Shown in pieces: positions 1 through 7,587 of a DNA stretch of 8,969 nt. The notes beneath the pieces are model-generated. The model had not been told where the DNA came from. It made no database searches and was given only the letters and a program-made list of their open reading frames with translations. Each line of letters opens with the position of its first letter. Position 1 is the stretch's first letter. Position numbers and translations under genes: made by a program. The stretch comes from Clostridiales bacterium (lineage in GTDB: Bacteria; Bacillota; Clostridia; UBA1381), in the NCBI GenBank assembly GCA_003453455.1, contig DMLG01000008.1, positions 1-8,969 on the forward strand, read 5' to 3'.

Positions 1-1265
1 AAGTTTCAAAAGACGATAAAAAAGAGCTTTTAGACGCATTTAACAGGAGCGGATTTACAAGCGGATATTTTGAGGATAAGCTTGGAAAGGAAATGATGAG
101 CCTTGAAAATCCCTCAAATATTTCTGAAAATAAATTTTCAGACGAAGTAAAAAGTATTTGCAGAGAAAATGTCAATTTGAGAAAAAAAGAGGTATTTATT
201 TCGACAAGTATATGCAAAAATCGGCCTATAACGGCTTGTATGTGGGATAACGATGGGCATTTTGCAGAATACCACGGAAACACTTTGCTTGAAAAAAGGA
301 AAAACGGGAAAGAGAATGCTGCGAGAATTAAAAATCAGCTTTTAAAGCTTGGGAATACTCCGTTTTTTGCAAAGGATGCGGAGCTTACCATGGATGAAGA
401 CGCTATGGTTTCCTTATCTCAAATAAATGATGCAAGAAGAAACTTGTGTAAATTGTTTGAGGACAGGCTTGCAGAAATCGGGAGCCGAAGAACTTTTTCT
501 TATACTCCGTCAGAAATTAAAAAATATGATAAAAAACCAATTCTTGTGGCGGAAATTTCCGCTTATGAGCAGGTAAAAGAGTGCGTTGACGCAGGGATTA
601 CCCAAATTTATGTCCCCATAGATATTTTTGACAGGGTGAGAGCAGAGAATCCTGATATTTCAGTAATAGCGAAGCTGCCGCCTGTTATGCGCGACGATAG
701 AAGTTATGAAAAATTCAATGCAGATAAAATACTCGTCTGCAATATCGGCGAAATCAATGAAAATACAGAATGTTACGGTGATTACAGACTAAATATCACA
801 AATTCAGACAGCTTATATTTTTATAATCACTTTAAAAGGGTAACATTGTCGCCTGAACTTAATATCCATGAACTTTCGGGTATTGCAGAGGGGAATGAGG
901 TTATTGCATACGGAAGGCTTGCGCTTATGGTTATGGAAAACTGTCCGCTAAAAGCATCAGGAAAATGCCAGAAAGGAAAAATGATCAATTCTTTGCATGA
1001 CAGAAAAGGTCAGAATTTCCCGCTTTTGTGTAAGCCCGGGTGCATTTGTGAGCTTGTAAATTCAAAGCCGGTTTATATGGCGGACAAGCTTTCCGATTTG
1101 ACAAATTTGAAAATAAATGCACTAAGATTGATATTTACGGTTGAAAATTTTGCAGAATGTGGTAAAATAATAGGAGAATATAAAAAGGCACTGTCAGGTG
1201 AAAAGATAAATCCGCCGCTTGAAAATACCTTTACACGCGGACATTTTTACCGCGGAACGGAGTAA
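1..1265 (+). CDS. U32 family peptidase-like protein (DUF3656/collagenase-type), 3' part only
   Basis: The frame is open from the first complete codon at position 3, and no stop precedes the ATG at 93. That ATG is therefore internal, and the gene is cut by the window's left edge. About 420 C-terminal residues remain. They begin with an FNRSGFTSGY stretch typical of the domain that follows the first U32 barrel in long U32 proteins. Next comes a second TIM-barrel-like half with YGRLALMVMENCPL and DRKGQNFPLLC, and the protein closes with FTRGHFYRG. Cys codons at 942, 966, 1029, 1041 and 1047 (C-x7-C, then C-x3-C-x-C) resemble the cysteines that bind an Fe-S cluster in characterised U32 members such as UbiU/UbiV. 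E. coli relatives of this long type (RlhA) hydroxylate 23S rRNA, and others (TrhP) hydroxylate tRNA, so RNA hydroxylation is more likely than proteolysis. That is inference. maf follows after 34 nt with no terminator between. Confidence 0.9.
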   Translation, partial: VSKDDKKELLDAFNRSGFTSGYFEDKLGKEMMSLENPSNISENKFSDEVKSICRENVNLRKKEVFISTSICKNRPITACMWDNDGHFAEYHGNTLLEKRKNGKENAARIKNQLLKLGNTPFFAKDAELTMDEDAMVSLSQINDARRNLCKLFEDRLAEIGSRRTFSYTPSEIKKYDKKPILVAEISAYEQVKECVDAGITQIYVPIDIFDRVRAENPDISVIAKLPPVMRDDRSYEKFNADKILVCNIGEINENTECYGDYRLNITNSDSLYFYNHFKRVTLSPELNIHELSGIAEGNEVIAYGRLALMVMENCPLKASGKCQKGKMINSLHDRKGQNFPLLCKPGCICELVNSKPVYMADKLSDLTNLKINALRLIFTVENFAECGKIIGEYKKALSGEKINPPLENTFTRGHFYRGTE

Positions 1266-1287
1266 AAATAAAGAAACAGTGTATAAT

Positions 1288-1293
1288 AAAGGA
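1288..1293 (+). promoter_or_regulatory. Ribosome binding site of maf
   Basis: AAAGGA lies 6 nt before the ATG at 1300 and fixes that start. The following residues KKIILASASPRR are the normal beginning of Maf proteins. Confidence 0.8.
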
Positions 1294-1299
1294 TAATAT

Positions 1300-1905
1300 A
1301 TGAAAAAGATAATTTTAGCATCAGCGTCTCCCAGGCGTCGGGAAATTCTGGAAAAGCTCGGACTTGAATTTGAGGTTTTAGTTTCCAGCGCTGATGAAAG
1401 CAAAATAGATAAAAACTCTGTCGAAGCTCCACTTTATGTGCAGGAATTAGCACTTTTAAAGGCGGCGGCGGTAGCCGAAAAGCTGAAAAGCAGAAATGCA
1501 CTTATAATTTCTGCCGATACAATTGTATGTTTGGACGGGCAGATTTTAGGAAAGCCTAAAAATGAGGAAGATGCAGAGTATATGCTCTCGAAACTTTCGG
1601 GAAGAACCCACAGTGTTTTTTCCGGCATTTGTGTAATGGATGCAAAAACCTTGAAAAGCGTTTGCGCAAAAGAGGAAACAAAGGTTTCATTCTGCGAAAT
1701 TACACCTGAAAAAATTAAAGCTTATGTAAAGACGGGAGAGCCTATGGATAAGGCAGGTTCATATGCTGTTCAGGGGCTTGGCGCACTCTTTACAGAAAAA
1801 ATCGAAGGCGATTTTTTTAATGTTATCGGACTTCCTGTAAAAAAACTTTCCGAAATTTTGGAAAAGGAATTTGAATTTGATATTTTTAAGGAGTTAAAAC
1901 AATGA
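1300..1905 (+). CDS. maf: Maf/YhdE-type nucleoside triphosphate pyrophosphatase
   Basis: This 201-residue protein has the usual full length for Maf. Visible family motifs are SASPRRREIL at residues 8-17, SADTIV at 71-76 with the acidic residue D73, GKP at 85-87, and GRTHSVFSG at 101-109. KAGSYAVQG at 151-159 and GDFFNVIGLPV at 170-180 complete the set. Maf enzymes cleave dTTP, UTP and modified pyrimidine nucleotides to monophosphates plus pyrophosphate. This sanitises the nucleotide pool, and in Bacillus overproduction blocks septation. The SYAVQG form resembles the dTTP/UTP-specific YhdE branch rather than the m7GTP-specific YceF branch. The stop codon overlaps the mreB start in an ATGA, suggesting translational coupling. 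Clostridia often carry maf upstream of mreB, with radC between, but here radC is absent. Confidence 0.96.
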   Translation: MKKIILASASPRRREILEKLGLEFEVLVSSADESKIDKNSVEAPLYVQELALLKAAAVAEKLKSRNALIISADTIVCLDGQILGKPKNEEDAEYMLSKLSGRTHSVFSGICVMDAKTLKSVCAKEETKVSFCEITPEKIKAYVKTGEPMDKAGSYAVQGLGALFTEKIEGDFFNVIGLPVKKLSEILEKEFEFDIFKELKQ

Positions 1906-2933
1906 GATTTAACCTATTTAAGGTTGGAAGAAGCCTTGCCATAGATTTGGGAACTGCTAATACGCTTGTATGTATAAAAGGGCGGGGAATAGTGGTAAGA
2001 GAACCGTCTGTCGTTGCAATAGACAAATACAGTCATAAGGTTTTGGCAGTCGGTAACGATGCGGACGAAATGCTTGGAAGAACCCCTGAAAATATTGCAG
2101 CAATTCACCCTTTAAAGGACGGCGTTATTGCGGATATAGACATAACAGAAGCAATGATGCGCAGGCTTATTCATATTGCGCTTGGTAAAAAGGGCGCCAT
2201 TTTTAAGCCCAGAGTTACGGTGTGTGTTCCAACAGGTATAACAAATGTTGAGAAACGGGCGGTGGTACAGGCGCTAATGCTCGCCGGTGCAAAAGCTGTA
2301 ACACTTATTGAAGAACCTATTGCTGCGGCGCTTGGTGCAGGCATAGATGTTATGCGCCCTGAGGGGAATATGATTGTCGATATCGGTGGCGGCACATGTG
2401 AAACTGCGGTTATCGCACTCGGCGGAGTTGTTTCATCTCGCTCGGTGAAGTTAGCGGGAGGCGCTTTAAACAGTTCAATTATTAACTATATAAAACATAA
2501 ATATGCTCTTACAATAGGTGATAAAACCGCTGAGGAAATTAAACATGAACTTGGCTCGGCTGTGCCGTATGAAAATGAGAGTGTCTATGAAGTGCGCGGA
2601 CGGGACAGCGCAACAGGACTTCCAAAAAACATTGCAATTTCTGCAACAGAAGTGCGAGAAGCGATTGCGGAAAATATCGCATCAATAATAGAAGAAATAC
2701 GCGATACTCTTGGTATAACACCTGCCGAGCTTACAGCAGATGTTCTGAAAAATGGGATAACGCTAACGGGCGGCGGTGCTTTAATTAAGAATATAGATAA
2801 AGCTATTGAGGAAGCAATAGGAGTTCCTGTGAAAATTGCGGAAGCCCCGCTTGATTGCGTGGTTTTAGGCACAGAACTGGCAACTGAAAATGAAAATATA
2901 CTTCTTCGCTCATCAGTTGCGAGGCACATATAA
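1902..2933 (+). CDS. mreB: Rod shape-determining actin homologue MreB
   Basis: This bacterial actin forms short membrane-bound filaments that orient lateral cell-wall synthesis. At 343 residues it is full length. Phosphate 1 motif IDLGTANTLV is at residues 14-23, and PTGITNVEKRAV at 110-121. IEEP at 136-139 carries the presumed catalytic Glu. Phosphate 2 DIGGGT is at 160-165, and the nucleotide-binding TGGGALI at 289-295. The start (RFNLFKV) could form the short amphipathic membrane anchor. AAGGAG at 1888-1893 serves the ATG at 1902, which overlaps the maf stop. Two things are odd. Residue 166 is Cys where most MreBs have Thr or similar. The loop that reads AGDxMD in typical MreB proteins is AGGALN at 185-190, so both acidic residues are lost. 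All other signatures are intact, so I expect a working MreB. A second paralogue (Mbl-like) elsewhere cannot be excluded. Confidence 0.96.
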   Translation: MRFNLFKVGRSLAIDLGTANTLVCIKGRGIVVREPSVVAIDKYSHKVLAVGNDADEMLGRTPENIAAIHPLKDGVIADIDITEAMMRRLIHIALGKKGAIFKPRVTVCVPTGITNVEKRAVVQALMLAGAKAVTLIEEPIAAALGAGIDVMRPEGNMIVDIGGGTCETAVIALGGVVSSRSVKLAGGALNSSIINYIKHKYALTIGDKTAEEIKHELGSAVPYENESVYEVRGRDSATGLPKNIAISATEVREAIAENIASIIEEIRDTLGITPAELTADVLKNGITLTGGGALIKNIDKAIEEAIGVPVKIAEAPLDCVVLGTELATENENILLRSSVARHI

Positions 2934-2949
2934 AGAAAGGATTTTTTAA

Positions 2950-3810
2950 ATGTCATTTTTTAAGCACAGATATTTAAAAATAGTGATAATTTTGCTCGTT
3001 CTTCTGGCATCTTTGATGGTTTTCTCAAAAATTGGGAATAATCCTGTTCAAAATGCCTTAAACAGTATTATATCACCTGTATTTAATGCGGGCGAAAAAG
3101 TTGTCACGCCTGTTAGAAAATTCGTGGTAGCCGTAAAAAATGCAAATTCCTATGAGGCTGAAATTGAAGAATTGAAAAAGCAGGTAAACGCACTTAAAAT
3201 CGAAAACAGGAGCCGTGAGGAATATATTGTTGAAAACAGACGCTTAAAGGAACTTTTGTCGCTTAAAGACGGTATGCAGGAAAGCAGAACTATTACAGCA
3301 AGAGTAATTTCATATGAGCCAAACAGCTGGTATGATACCATTATGATAAATAAGGGCGAAAATGCAGGGATCAGTAAAGATAATGCGGTTATTACAGGAC
3401 TTGGGGTTGTTGGGAAAGTCACGCAGGTCGGCAGAAACTGGGCTAAGGTTTCAACTCTTATAAATATATCTGACTCTGTGGGCGTAAAACTTGCAAGAAC
3501 AGGTGATATTGGCGTGGTAAGCGGAGACGCGGCTCTTGCTGAAAATAAGCAGGCAAAGCTCGAATATATGTCGAATGACAAAAAACTGATAAACGGCGAT
3601 ATACTGCTTACATCAGGGCTTGGCGGAATATATCCGAGTGATTTGAGTGTAGGCAAAGTTACCGAAATACATTCCGACAGTGCAGGGAACCTTGAATATG
3701 CCACCATTGAGCCAAGCGTTGATTTTTCGTCGCTTTATGAGGTTTTGGTGATTACATACCATAACGGAGAGTGGGAAAAGGATAATACTGATGAAGGGGT
3801 AGCGGAATGA
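2950..3810 (+). CDS. mreC: Cell shape-determining protein MreC
   Basis: This 286-residue bitopic membrane protein links cytoplasmic MreB to PBP2 in the elongation machinery. A short cytoplasmic head with basic residues precedes one membrane helix at about residues 10-26. A charged coiled coil follows at about 66-106 and contains EAEIEELKKQVNALKIEN. The extracytoplasmic beta-barrel pair covers about 114-270, with family-typical stretches SWYDTIMINKGENAGI, GLGVVGKV and TSGLGGIYPSDLSVGKV. An acidic tail ends the protein. The ATG at 2950 has AGAAAGGA at 2934-2941 and lies 16 nt after mreB. The stop overlaps the mreD start in an ATGA. Length and domain order are normal for the family. Confidence 0.96.
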   Translation: MSFFKHRYLKIVIILLVLLASLMVFSKIGNNPVQNALNSIISPVFNAGEKVVTPVRKFVVAVKNANSYEAEIEELKKQVNALKIENRSREEYIVENRRLKELLSLKDGMQESRTITARVISYEPNSWYDTIMINKGENAGISKDNAVITGLGVVGKVTQVGRNWAKVSTLINISDSVGVKLARTGDIGVVSGDAALAENKQAKLEYMSNDKKLINGDILLTSGLGGIYPSDLSVGKVTEIHSDSAGNLEYATIEPSVDFSSLYEVLVITYHNGEWEKDNTDEGVAE

Positions 3811-4301
3811 AATTTGAAAAAGATATTAAATACGCCGTTCTATCACTTTTTGTATTTATAACAGAGGTCGCTTTTGGAAAATATATTGCATTTTCGGGTG
3901 CAGTCCCTATGCTGACCTTCTCTTTTTTGATTGTAACAGCCATACTGGAAAGCGATATTTCATATGTTATGACGCTTTCTGTACTTTTGGGTGCAATTTC
4001 TGATATTTTATACGGACATGGTTTCGGTACATATACGGCTGCGTTTTTTATTTCATGCTACTGCACATTCAAGCTGAAAAATGCAATATTTTATTCAAAA
4101 TGGCTGTTTTTAACGATAGATTCATTTTTGCTTACAATCATCGTTCAAGTGTTTTATATGATAATTCATATACAGGACATAGGTGCTTCAAACTTTTTCA
4201 GATGTATGTGGTCTATAATATTGCCTACGGCAATTTATAACATGCTGATTTGCTGGCTATTCTACTTTTTGGGCATCAGAATTATCGCAAAAAGGAGGTA
4301 A
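3807..4301 (+). CDS. mreD: Rod shape-determining membrane protein MreD
   Basis: This 164-residue, strongly hydrophobic protein has about five to six predicted membrane segments (roughly residues 8-24, 32-48, 52-68, 74-90, 98-121 and 133-158) and a basic C-terminus (AKRR). The LGAISDILYGHGFGTYTAAFF stretch at about 61-81 fits the MreD pattern of a glycine/aspartate-bearing helix followed by an LG turn. MreD has poorly conserved sequence, so its position between mreC and PBP2 carries much of the weight. It works with MreC as membrane scaffold of the elongasome and is thought to tune activation of PBP2/RodA. Its start overlaps the mreC stop by four bases, and GAAGGGG just upstream acts as ribosome binding site. 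Its last codons contain the ribosome binding site of the next gene. Confidence 0.92.
   Translation: MKFEKDIKYAVLSLFVFITEVAFGKYIAFSGAVPMLTFSFLIVTAILESDISYVMTLSVLLGAISDILYGHGFGTYTAAFFISCYCTFKLKNAIFYSKWLFLTIDSFLLTIIVQVFYMIIHIQDIGASNFFRCMWSIILPTAIYNMLICWLFYFLGIRIIAKRR
4291..4299 (+). promoter_or_regulatory. Strong ribosome binding site of PBP2, inside mreD
   Basis: AAAGGAGGT overlaps the mreD stop (4299-4301) and lies 8 nt before the TTG at 4308. It decides this non-ATG start, since no nearby ATG fits the conserved N-terminus. Placement inside the upstream gene implies coupled translation. Confidence 0.85.
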
Positions 4302-4307
4302 ACGCTT

Positions 4308-6386
4308 TTGCAAAAGTGGAGATTTTTTGTTATAAAAATTATCGTTGTCATAATGCTTCTTGCAATAATATGGCGGCTTTATGATATGCAAATAATAAAC
4401 GGACAAGGGTACAAAAATCTGTCTGATCAGCGCGTTTCTGCAAATATAGTGGAAAAAGCACCGCGCGGAGAAATAACTGACAGAAACGGAAAGGCGCTTG
4501 TAACAAACAGGAGAGGTTATTCATTAAGGCTTCAAAAAACTGATGTTAAGGACGAGGAATTTAACACAATGATTTTGAAGCTTTTTGATATTTTTGATAA
4601 AGACGGATATACATTAGAAGACACATTGCCTGTAAGCGCAGATGAGCCGTATGAGTTTACTTTTCGCGATGAAGCAGAAAAAGAAAAGTGGTATAAAGAA
4701 AATACAGGCATATCAAAAAATATGACAGCATATGAAGTGTTAGATTACTTCAAGGAGCGTTATTTTGCGGATAATGTACCGCAAAATTCTTTAAGAAGGC
4801 TAATTGGGATAAGATATGATATAAGAAAATCAGGGTTTTCCATAAATACGCCGTATATTCTGGCAAGCGATGTTCCTGTAACGGTGGTTTCGAGAATAAA
4901 GGAGCGCAGCGGAGAATTCCCCGGAATATCTGTAACTAAGGATTTTTTTCGCGAATATACAAGCGGAAAAGTGGCGGCACATATTCTGGGCAGGGTAGGA
5001 AAGATTTACAAGGAGGAATATGCAGAGCTTAAAGAGAAGGGCTATTCTTTAAATGACTTGGTTGGAAAACAGGGCATAGAGAAGATATGTGAAAGCTATC
5101 TTCGTGGTGAAAATGGGACAAAAAGTGCATTTTACGGAAAAGATACCGACCTTTTAAAAGGAAATACCGAAAAAGCGGCTGTGCCCGGAGACTATGTCGT
5201 TTTAACAATTGATTCAGAACTTCAAAAAGTTGCTGAGGATTCGCTTGAACGCAATATTAAAAATATAGCTGCACAAGGTGCGGCTGACGGGCGGTCAAAC
5301 CGCGGAGAAGATGCCTGCGCAGGTGCGGCGGTGGCGATAGATGTGAATACTGGCGAAGTTTTGGCTCTTGCAACATACCCAAACTATGACCCTCAGACCT
5401 TTTCAAAGGATTATGATTCTTTGGTGCAGGATGAGTCAAAGCCGCTATGGAACCGCGCAATAAGCGGAACATATACCCCCGGCTCAACTTTTAAGCCACT
5501 AACTGCGATTGCAGCGCTTTCAACCGGCGCTATAACTGCAAATGAGCAGATAACCTGTGAGGGAATTTACAAATTTTATGAAGATTATCAGCCAAAATGC
5601 TGGATATGGTCAGAGCAGCATTTGACCCATGGAAGTATAAATGTTTCACAGGCAATAGTAGAGTCCTGTAACTACTTTTTCTATGAAACGGGACGAAGAA
5701 CGGGCATAAATGCTATCAGCGAATATGCGAAAAAATTCGGGTTAGGCGAAAAAACAGGGATTGAACTCTCAGAAGAGGTAAAAGGAAATGTGTCAAGTCC
5801 AGAATATAAAAAGACGCTTTACAAAGATGAAAAAGAGCAGAGGTGGGTTGCGGGCGATACCATACAAACTGCAATCGGACAATCTTATTCCTCTTTTACT
5901 CCTATAAGCCTTGCAAATTATGTTGCAACAATAGCAAACGGCGGAACAAGGTATAAGGCGCATATAATAAAGAGCATTCGCTCATCTAAGGACGGAAGCA
6001 GTGTTTATGAAGAAAAACCAACTGTTACTGAGAAGGTAAATGTTTCTGAGGATATATTAAAAACCGTTAAAGACGGTATGTTAGGTGTTACAGATGAGGG
6101 CTCTGCAAAACAGATTTTTGCGGGCTATCCGATAAATGTAGGAGGGAAGACAGGTACGGCGCAGATAAGCAAAAAATCTTCAAATAATGCTTTATTTGTT
6201 TCATTTGCCCCATTTGATAAACCTGAGATTGCCGTCTGTATAGTCATTGAACACGGATACCGCGGTGCAAATGCCGCATATGTTGCAAGGGACATATATG
6301 ATGAATATTTCGGTCTTAACCGGAAAGATGATGTAAATGCACAGAGCTACGACGAAAATGATATTCATAATGTACTTTTGCCGTAA
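4308..6386 (+). CDS. mrdA: Penicillin-binding protein 2, elongasome class B transpeptidase
   Basis: This 692-residue protein cross-links peptidoglycan during lateral growth, acting outside the membrane with a RodA-type glycosyltransferase. Residues 1-7 are basic and are followed by one membrane anchor at about 8-24. APRGEITDRNG at 51-61 is the hallmark of the class B PBP N-terminal (dimerisation) domain. The transpeptidase domain has all three active-site motifs: S393-T-F-K396 with the acylated Ser, S453-C-N455, and K614-T-G-T617. C417, C431, H441 and C454 surround the second motif; I see them but do not claim a metal site. An acidic, Lys/Glu-rich insertion at about 80-150 extends the N-terminal region. 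The start is TTG, supported by a near-perfect ribosome binding site. It is the last gene of the mre cluster, and no convincing terminator follows before the mgsA promoter. Beta-lactams would be expected to acylate S393. Confidence 0.95.
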   Translation: MQKWRFFVIKIIVVIMLLAIIWRLYDMQIINGQGYKNLSDQRVSANIVEKAPRGEITDRNGKALVTNRRGYSLRLQKTDVKDEEFNTMILKLFDIFDKDGYTLEDTLPVSADEPYEFTFRDEAEKEKWYKENTGISKNMTAYEVLDYFKERYFADNVPQNSLRRLIGIRYDIRKSGFSINTPYILASDVPVTVVSRIKERSGEFPGISVTKDFFREYTSGKVAAHILGRVGKIYKEEYAELKEKGYSLNDLVGKQGIEKICESYLRGENGTKSAFYGKDTDLLKGNTEKAAVPGDYVVLTIDSELQKVAEDSLERNIKNIAAQGAADGRSNRGEDACAGAAVAIDVNTGEVLALATYPNYDPQTFSKDYDSLVQDESKPLWNRAISGTYTPGSTFKPLTAIAALSTGAITANEQITCEGIYKFYEDYQPKCWIWSEQHLTHGSINVSQAIVESCNYFFYETGRRTGINAISEYAKKFGLGEKTGIELSEEVKGNVSSPEYKKTLYKDEKEQRWVAGDTIQTAIGQSYSSFTPISLANYVATIANGGTRYKAHIIKSIRSSKDGSSVYEEKPTVTEKVNVSEDILKTVKDGMLGVTDEGSAKQIFAGYPINVGGKTGTAQISKKSSNNALFVSFAPFDKPEIAVCIVIEHGYRGANAAYVARDIYDEYFGLNRKDDVNAQSYDENDIHNVLLP

Positions 6387-6401
6387 AATTATGAAATTGT
6401 G

Positions 6402-6430
6402 TTTACAAAATGTTTTTTTTCTGATATAAT
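6402..6430 (+). promoter_or_regulatory. Sigma-A promoter with extended -10, upstream of mgsA
   Basis: The -35 is TTTACA (6402-6407), the spacer is 17 nt, and the -10 is TATAAT (6425-6430), preceded by TG at 6422-6423. Transcription would start near 6437 and leave a leader of about 29 nt before the TTG start. The spacer contains a run of eight T. It separates mgsA from the mre cluster. Confidence 0.8.
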
Positions 6431-6451
6431 TTTATAGAAATATATTTGTTT

Positions 6452-6457
6452 GGAGGG
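6452..6457 (+). promoter_or_regulatory. Ribosome binding site that sets the mgsA start at TTG 6466
   Basis: GGAGGG overlaps the upstream in-frame GTG (6457) and is only 2-3 nt from the ATG at 6460, too close for either. The TTG at 6466 lies about 9 nt away, and its product begins [11 protein letters not shown], as MgsA proteins do. Confidence 0.75.
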
Positions 6458-6465
6458 TGATGTTT

Positions 6466-6870
6466 TTGAATATTGCGTGTATAGCTCATGACAAGAAGAA
6501 AGAAATGATGGTTCAATTTTGCATTGCCTATAAAGGGATTTTGGAAAAACACTCGCTTTTTGCAACAGATAATACGGGAAAGCTGATTGCTGAAGCTACC
6601 GGTATGGAAGTGTACCGTTTTTTGTCGGGAACACAGGGTGGAGACCAGCAAATAGGAGCAAGAGTTGCGTATAATGAGATTGACCTTATACTATTTTTCC
6701 GTGACCCTATAACTCCCGGTACATATGAACCTGACAGTATGGGACTTTTAAAGCTTTGTGATATGCATAACATTCCTATTGCCACAAATCTTGCAACCGC
6801 CGAGGTGCTTATTCACGGCTTGGAACGTGGCGATTTGGATTGGCGTGATATAGTAAATCCGAAAAATTGA
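6466..6870 (+). CDS. mgsA: Methylglyoxal synthase-family protein with altered active site
   Basis: Classical MgsA converts dihydroxyacetone phosphate to methylglyoxal and phosphate, a glycolytic bypass. From TTG 6466 the product has 134 residues, normal for the family. Conserved features are IAHDKKK (H8 matches E. coli H19), GGDQQIGA with D60 (E. coli D71), FFRDP with D80 (D91), EPD with D90 (D101), and [14 protein letters not shown]. Differences from the usual pattern are Y87 in place of the catalytic-site His (E. coli H98, normally in HEPD or HDPD), ATDNTG at 33-38 instead of the phosphate-binding ATGTTG, and SGTQ instead of SGP. It lies downstream of the mre genes, as in many Clostridia, and has its own promoter. 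The PHP gene follows after 38 nt. Family assignment is firm, but whether it makes methylglyoxal efficiently is uncertain. Confidence 0.9.
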   Translation: MNIACIAHDKKKEMMVQFCIAYKGILEKHSLFATDNTGKLIAEATGMEVYRFLSGTQGGDQQIGARVAYNEIDLILFFRDPITPGTYEPDSMGLLKLCDMHNIPIATNLATAEVLIHGLERGDLDWRDIVNPKN

Positions 6871-6908
6871 GTATTTTAACAGAAGACATTATTGGAGACT
6901 GATTATTT

Positions 6909-7586
6909 ATGTATAAGTATGAAATGCACTGTCACACACAAGAGGGCAGCAGATGCGGACACCTTGGCGGTGCGGAAATGGTAGATTTTTATAAAAGTAT
7001 GGGATACACTGGTCTTGTAATATCAGACCACTTTTTCAACGGTAATACTACCGTTCCGAAAGATTTGCCGTGGGAAGAGAGAGTAAATCTGTTTTTTAAC
7101 GGCTATGAAACGGCAAAAGCAAGAGGCGACGAAGTTGGACTGGATGTATTCTTTGCATGGGAAAACTCATATGCCGGCAATGATTTTTTGACATATGGGC
7201 TTGACAGGGAGTGGCTTTTAAAGCACCCGTATTGCGATGCGCTTCCGGTAAAACAGTTTTTGCGCTTGGTAAGGGAATCGGGAGGCTACTCGGTACACGC
7301 ACATCCGTATCGTGAATCCGGTTACATAGAGATGATTCGTCTTCTGCCGAGAGAGGTTGACGCAGTTGAAACTATAAATGCCTGCCGCACAGATTTTGAA
7401 AATGAGATGGCAGATATTTATGCAACCAAATATAATCTTGCAAAAATCTGCGGTACCGATAATCATGTAGGAAAACGGGAGAGACTTGCCGCATTAGAGC
7501 TTGAGTTTAGGGCAAAGAGCTTGGACGATATAATTCTTGCAATAAAGGAAGGCAAACATAAAATTTCATTGTATAATTTAGATTAA
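6909..7586 (+). CDS. PHP-domain metal-dependent phosphoesterase, substrate unknown
   Basis: This 225-residue protein consists of a single PHP domain. The metal-binding motifs can be read in order: H7-C-H9 near the N-terminus, D40-H41 after strand two (VISDHFF), E85 in FAWEN, H130 and H132 in VHAHP, and D184-x-H186 in CGTDNH. PHP proteins hydrolyse phosphate esters such as histidinol phosphate or nucleotides, using two or three metal ions. The substrate here cannot be read from sequence, and no histidine-biosynthesis gene is nearby. The ATG has GGAGA at 6894-6898. No promoter or terminator is visible in the 38-nt gap after mgsA, so the two are probably co-transcribed. The hairpin at 7588-7617 ends the unit. 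The C-terminal part (SLDDIILAIKEGKHKI) is the normal end of such domains, so the gene looks complete. Confidence 0.88.
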   Translation: MYKYEMHCHTQEGSRCGHLGGAEMVDFYKSMGYTGLVISDHFFNGNTTVPKDLPWEERVNLFFNGYETAKARGDEVGLDVFFAWENSYAGNDFLTYGLDREWLLKHPYCDALPVKQFLRLVRESGGYSVHAHPYRESGYIEMIRLLPREVDAVETINACRTDFENEMADIYATKYNLAKICGTDNHVGKRERLAALELEFRAKSLDDIILAIKEGKHKISLYNLD

Positions 7587-7587
7587 T

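Noticed and set aside
1282..1287. TATAAT just upstream of maf as a promoter -10
   Set aside because: No -35 lies at 16-18 nt, and a start about 7 nt downstream would remove the maf ribosome binding site from the transcript.
2585..2956. 123-codon minus-strand reading frame
   Set aside because: It is antisense to mreB and reads as low-complexity Ser/Ala/Ile-rich sequence, typical of a shadow frame.
3150..3707. 185-codon minus-strand reading frame
   Set aside because: It lies entirely antisense to mreC, which has full family support. It has no ribosome binding site or recognisable domain.
6387..6420. Terminator after the PBP2 gene
   Set aside because: Eight T are present, but the only preceding dyad (TTGT/ACAA) is four weak pairs and is not adjacent to the T-run. 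The T-run sits inside the mgsA promoter spacer.
6457..6465. GTG 6457 or ATG 6460 as the mgsA start
   Set aside because: Both overlap or abut the ribosome binding site. TTG 6466 gives correct spacing and the family's usual N-terminus.
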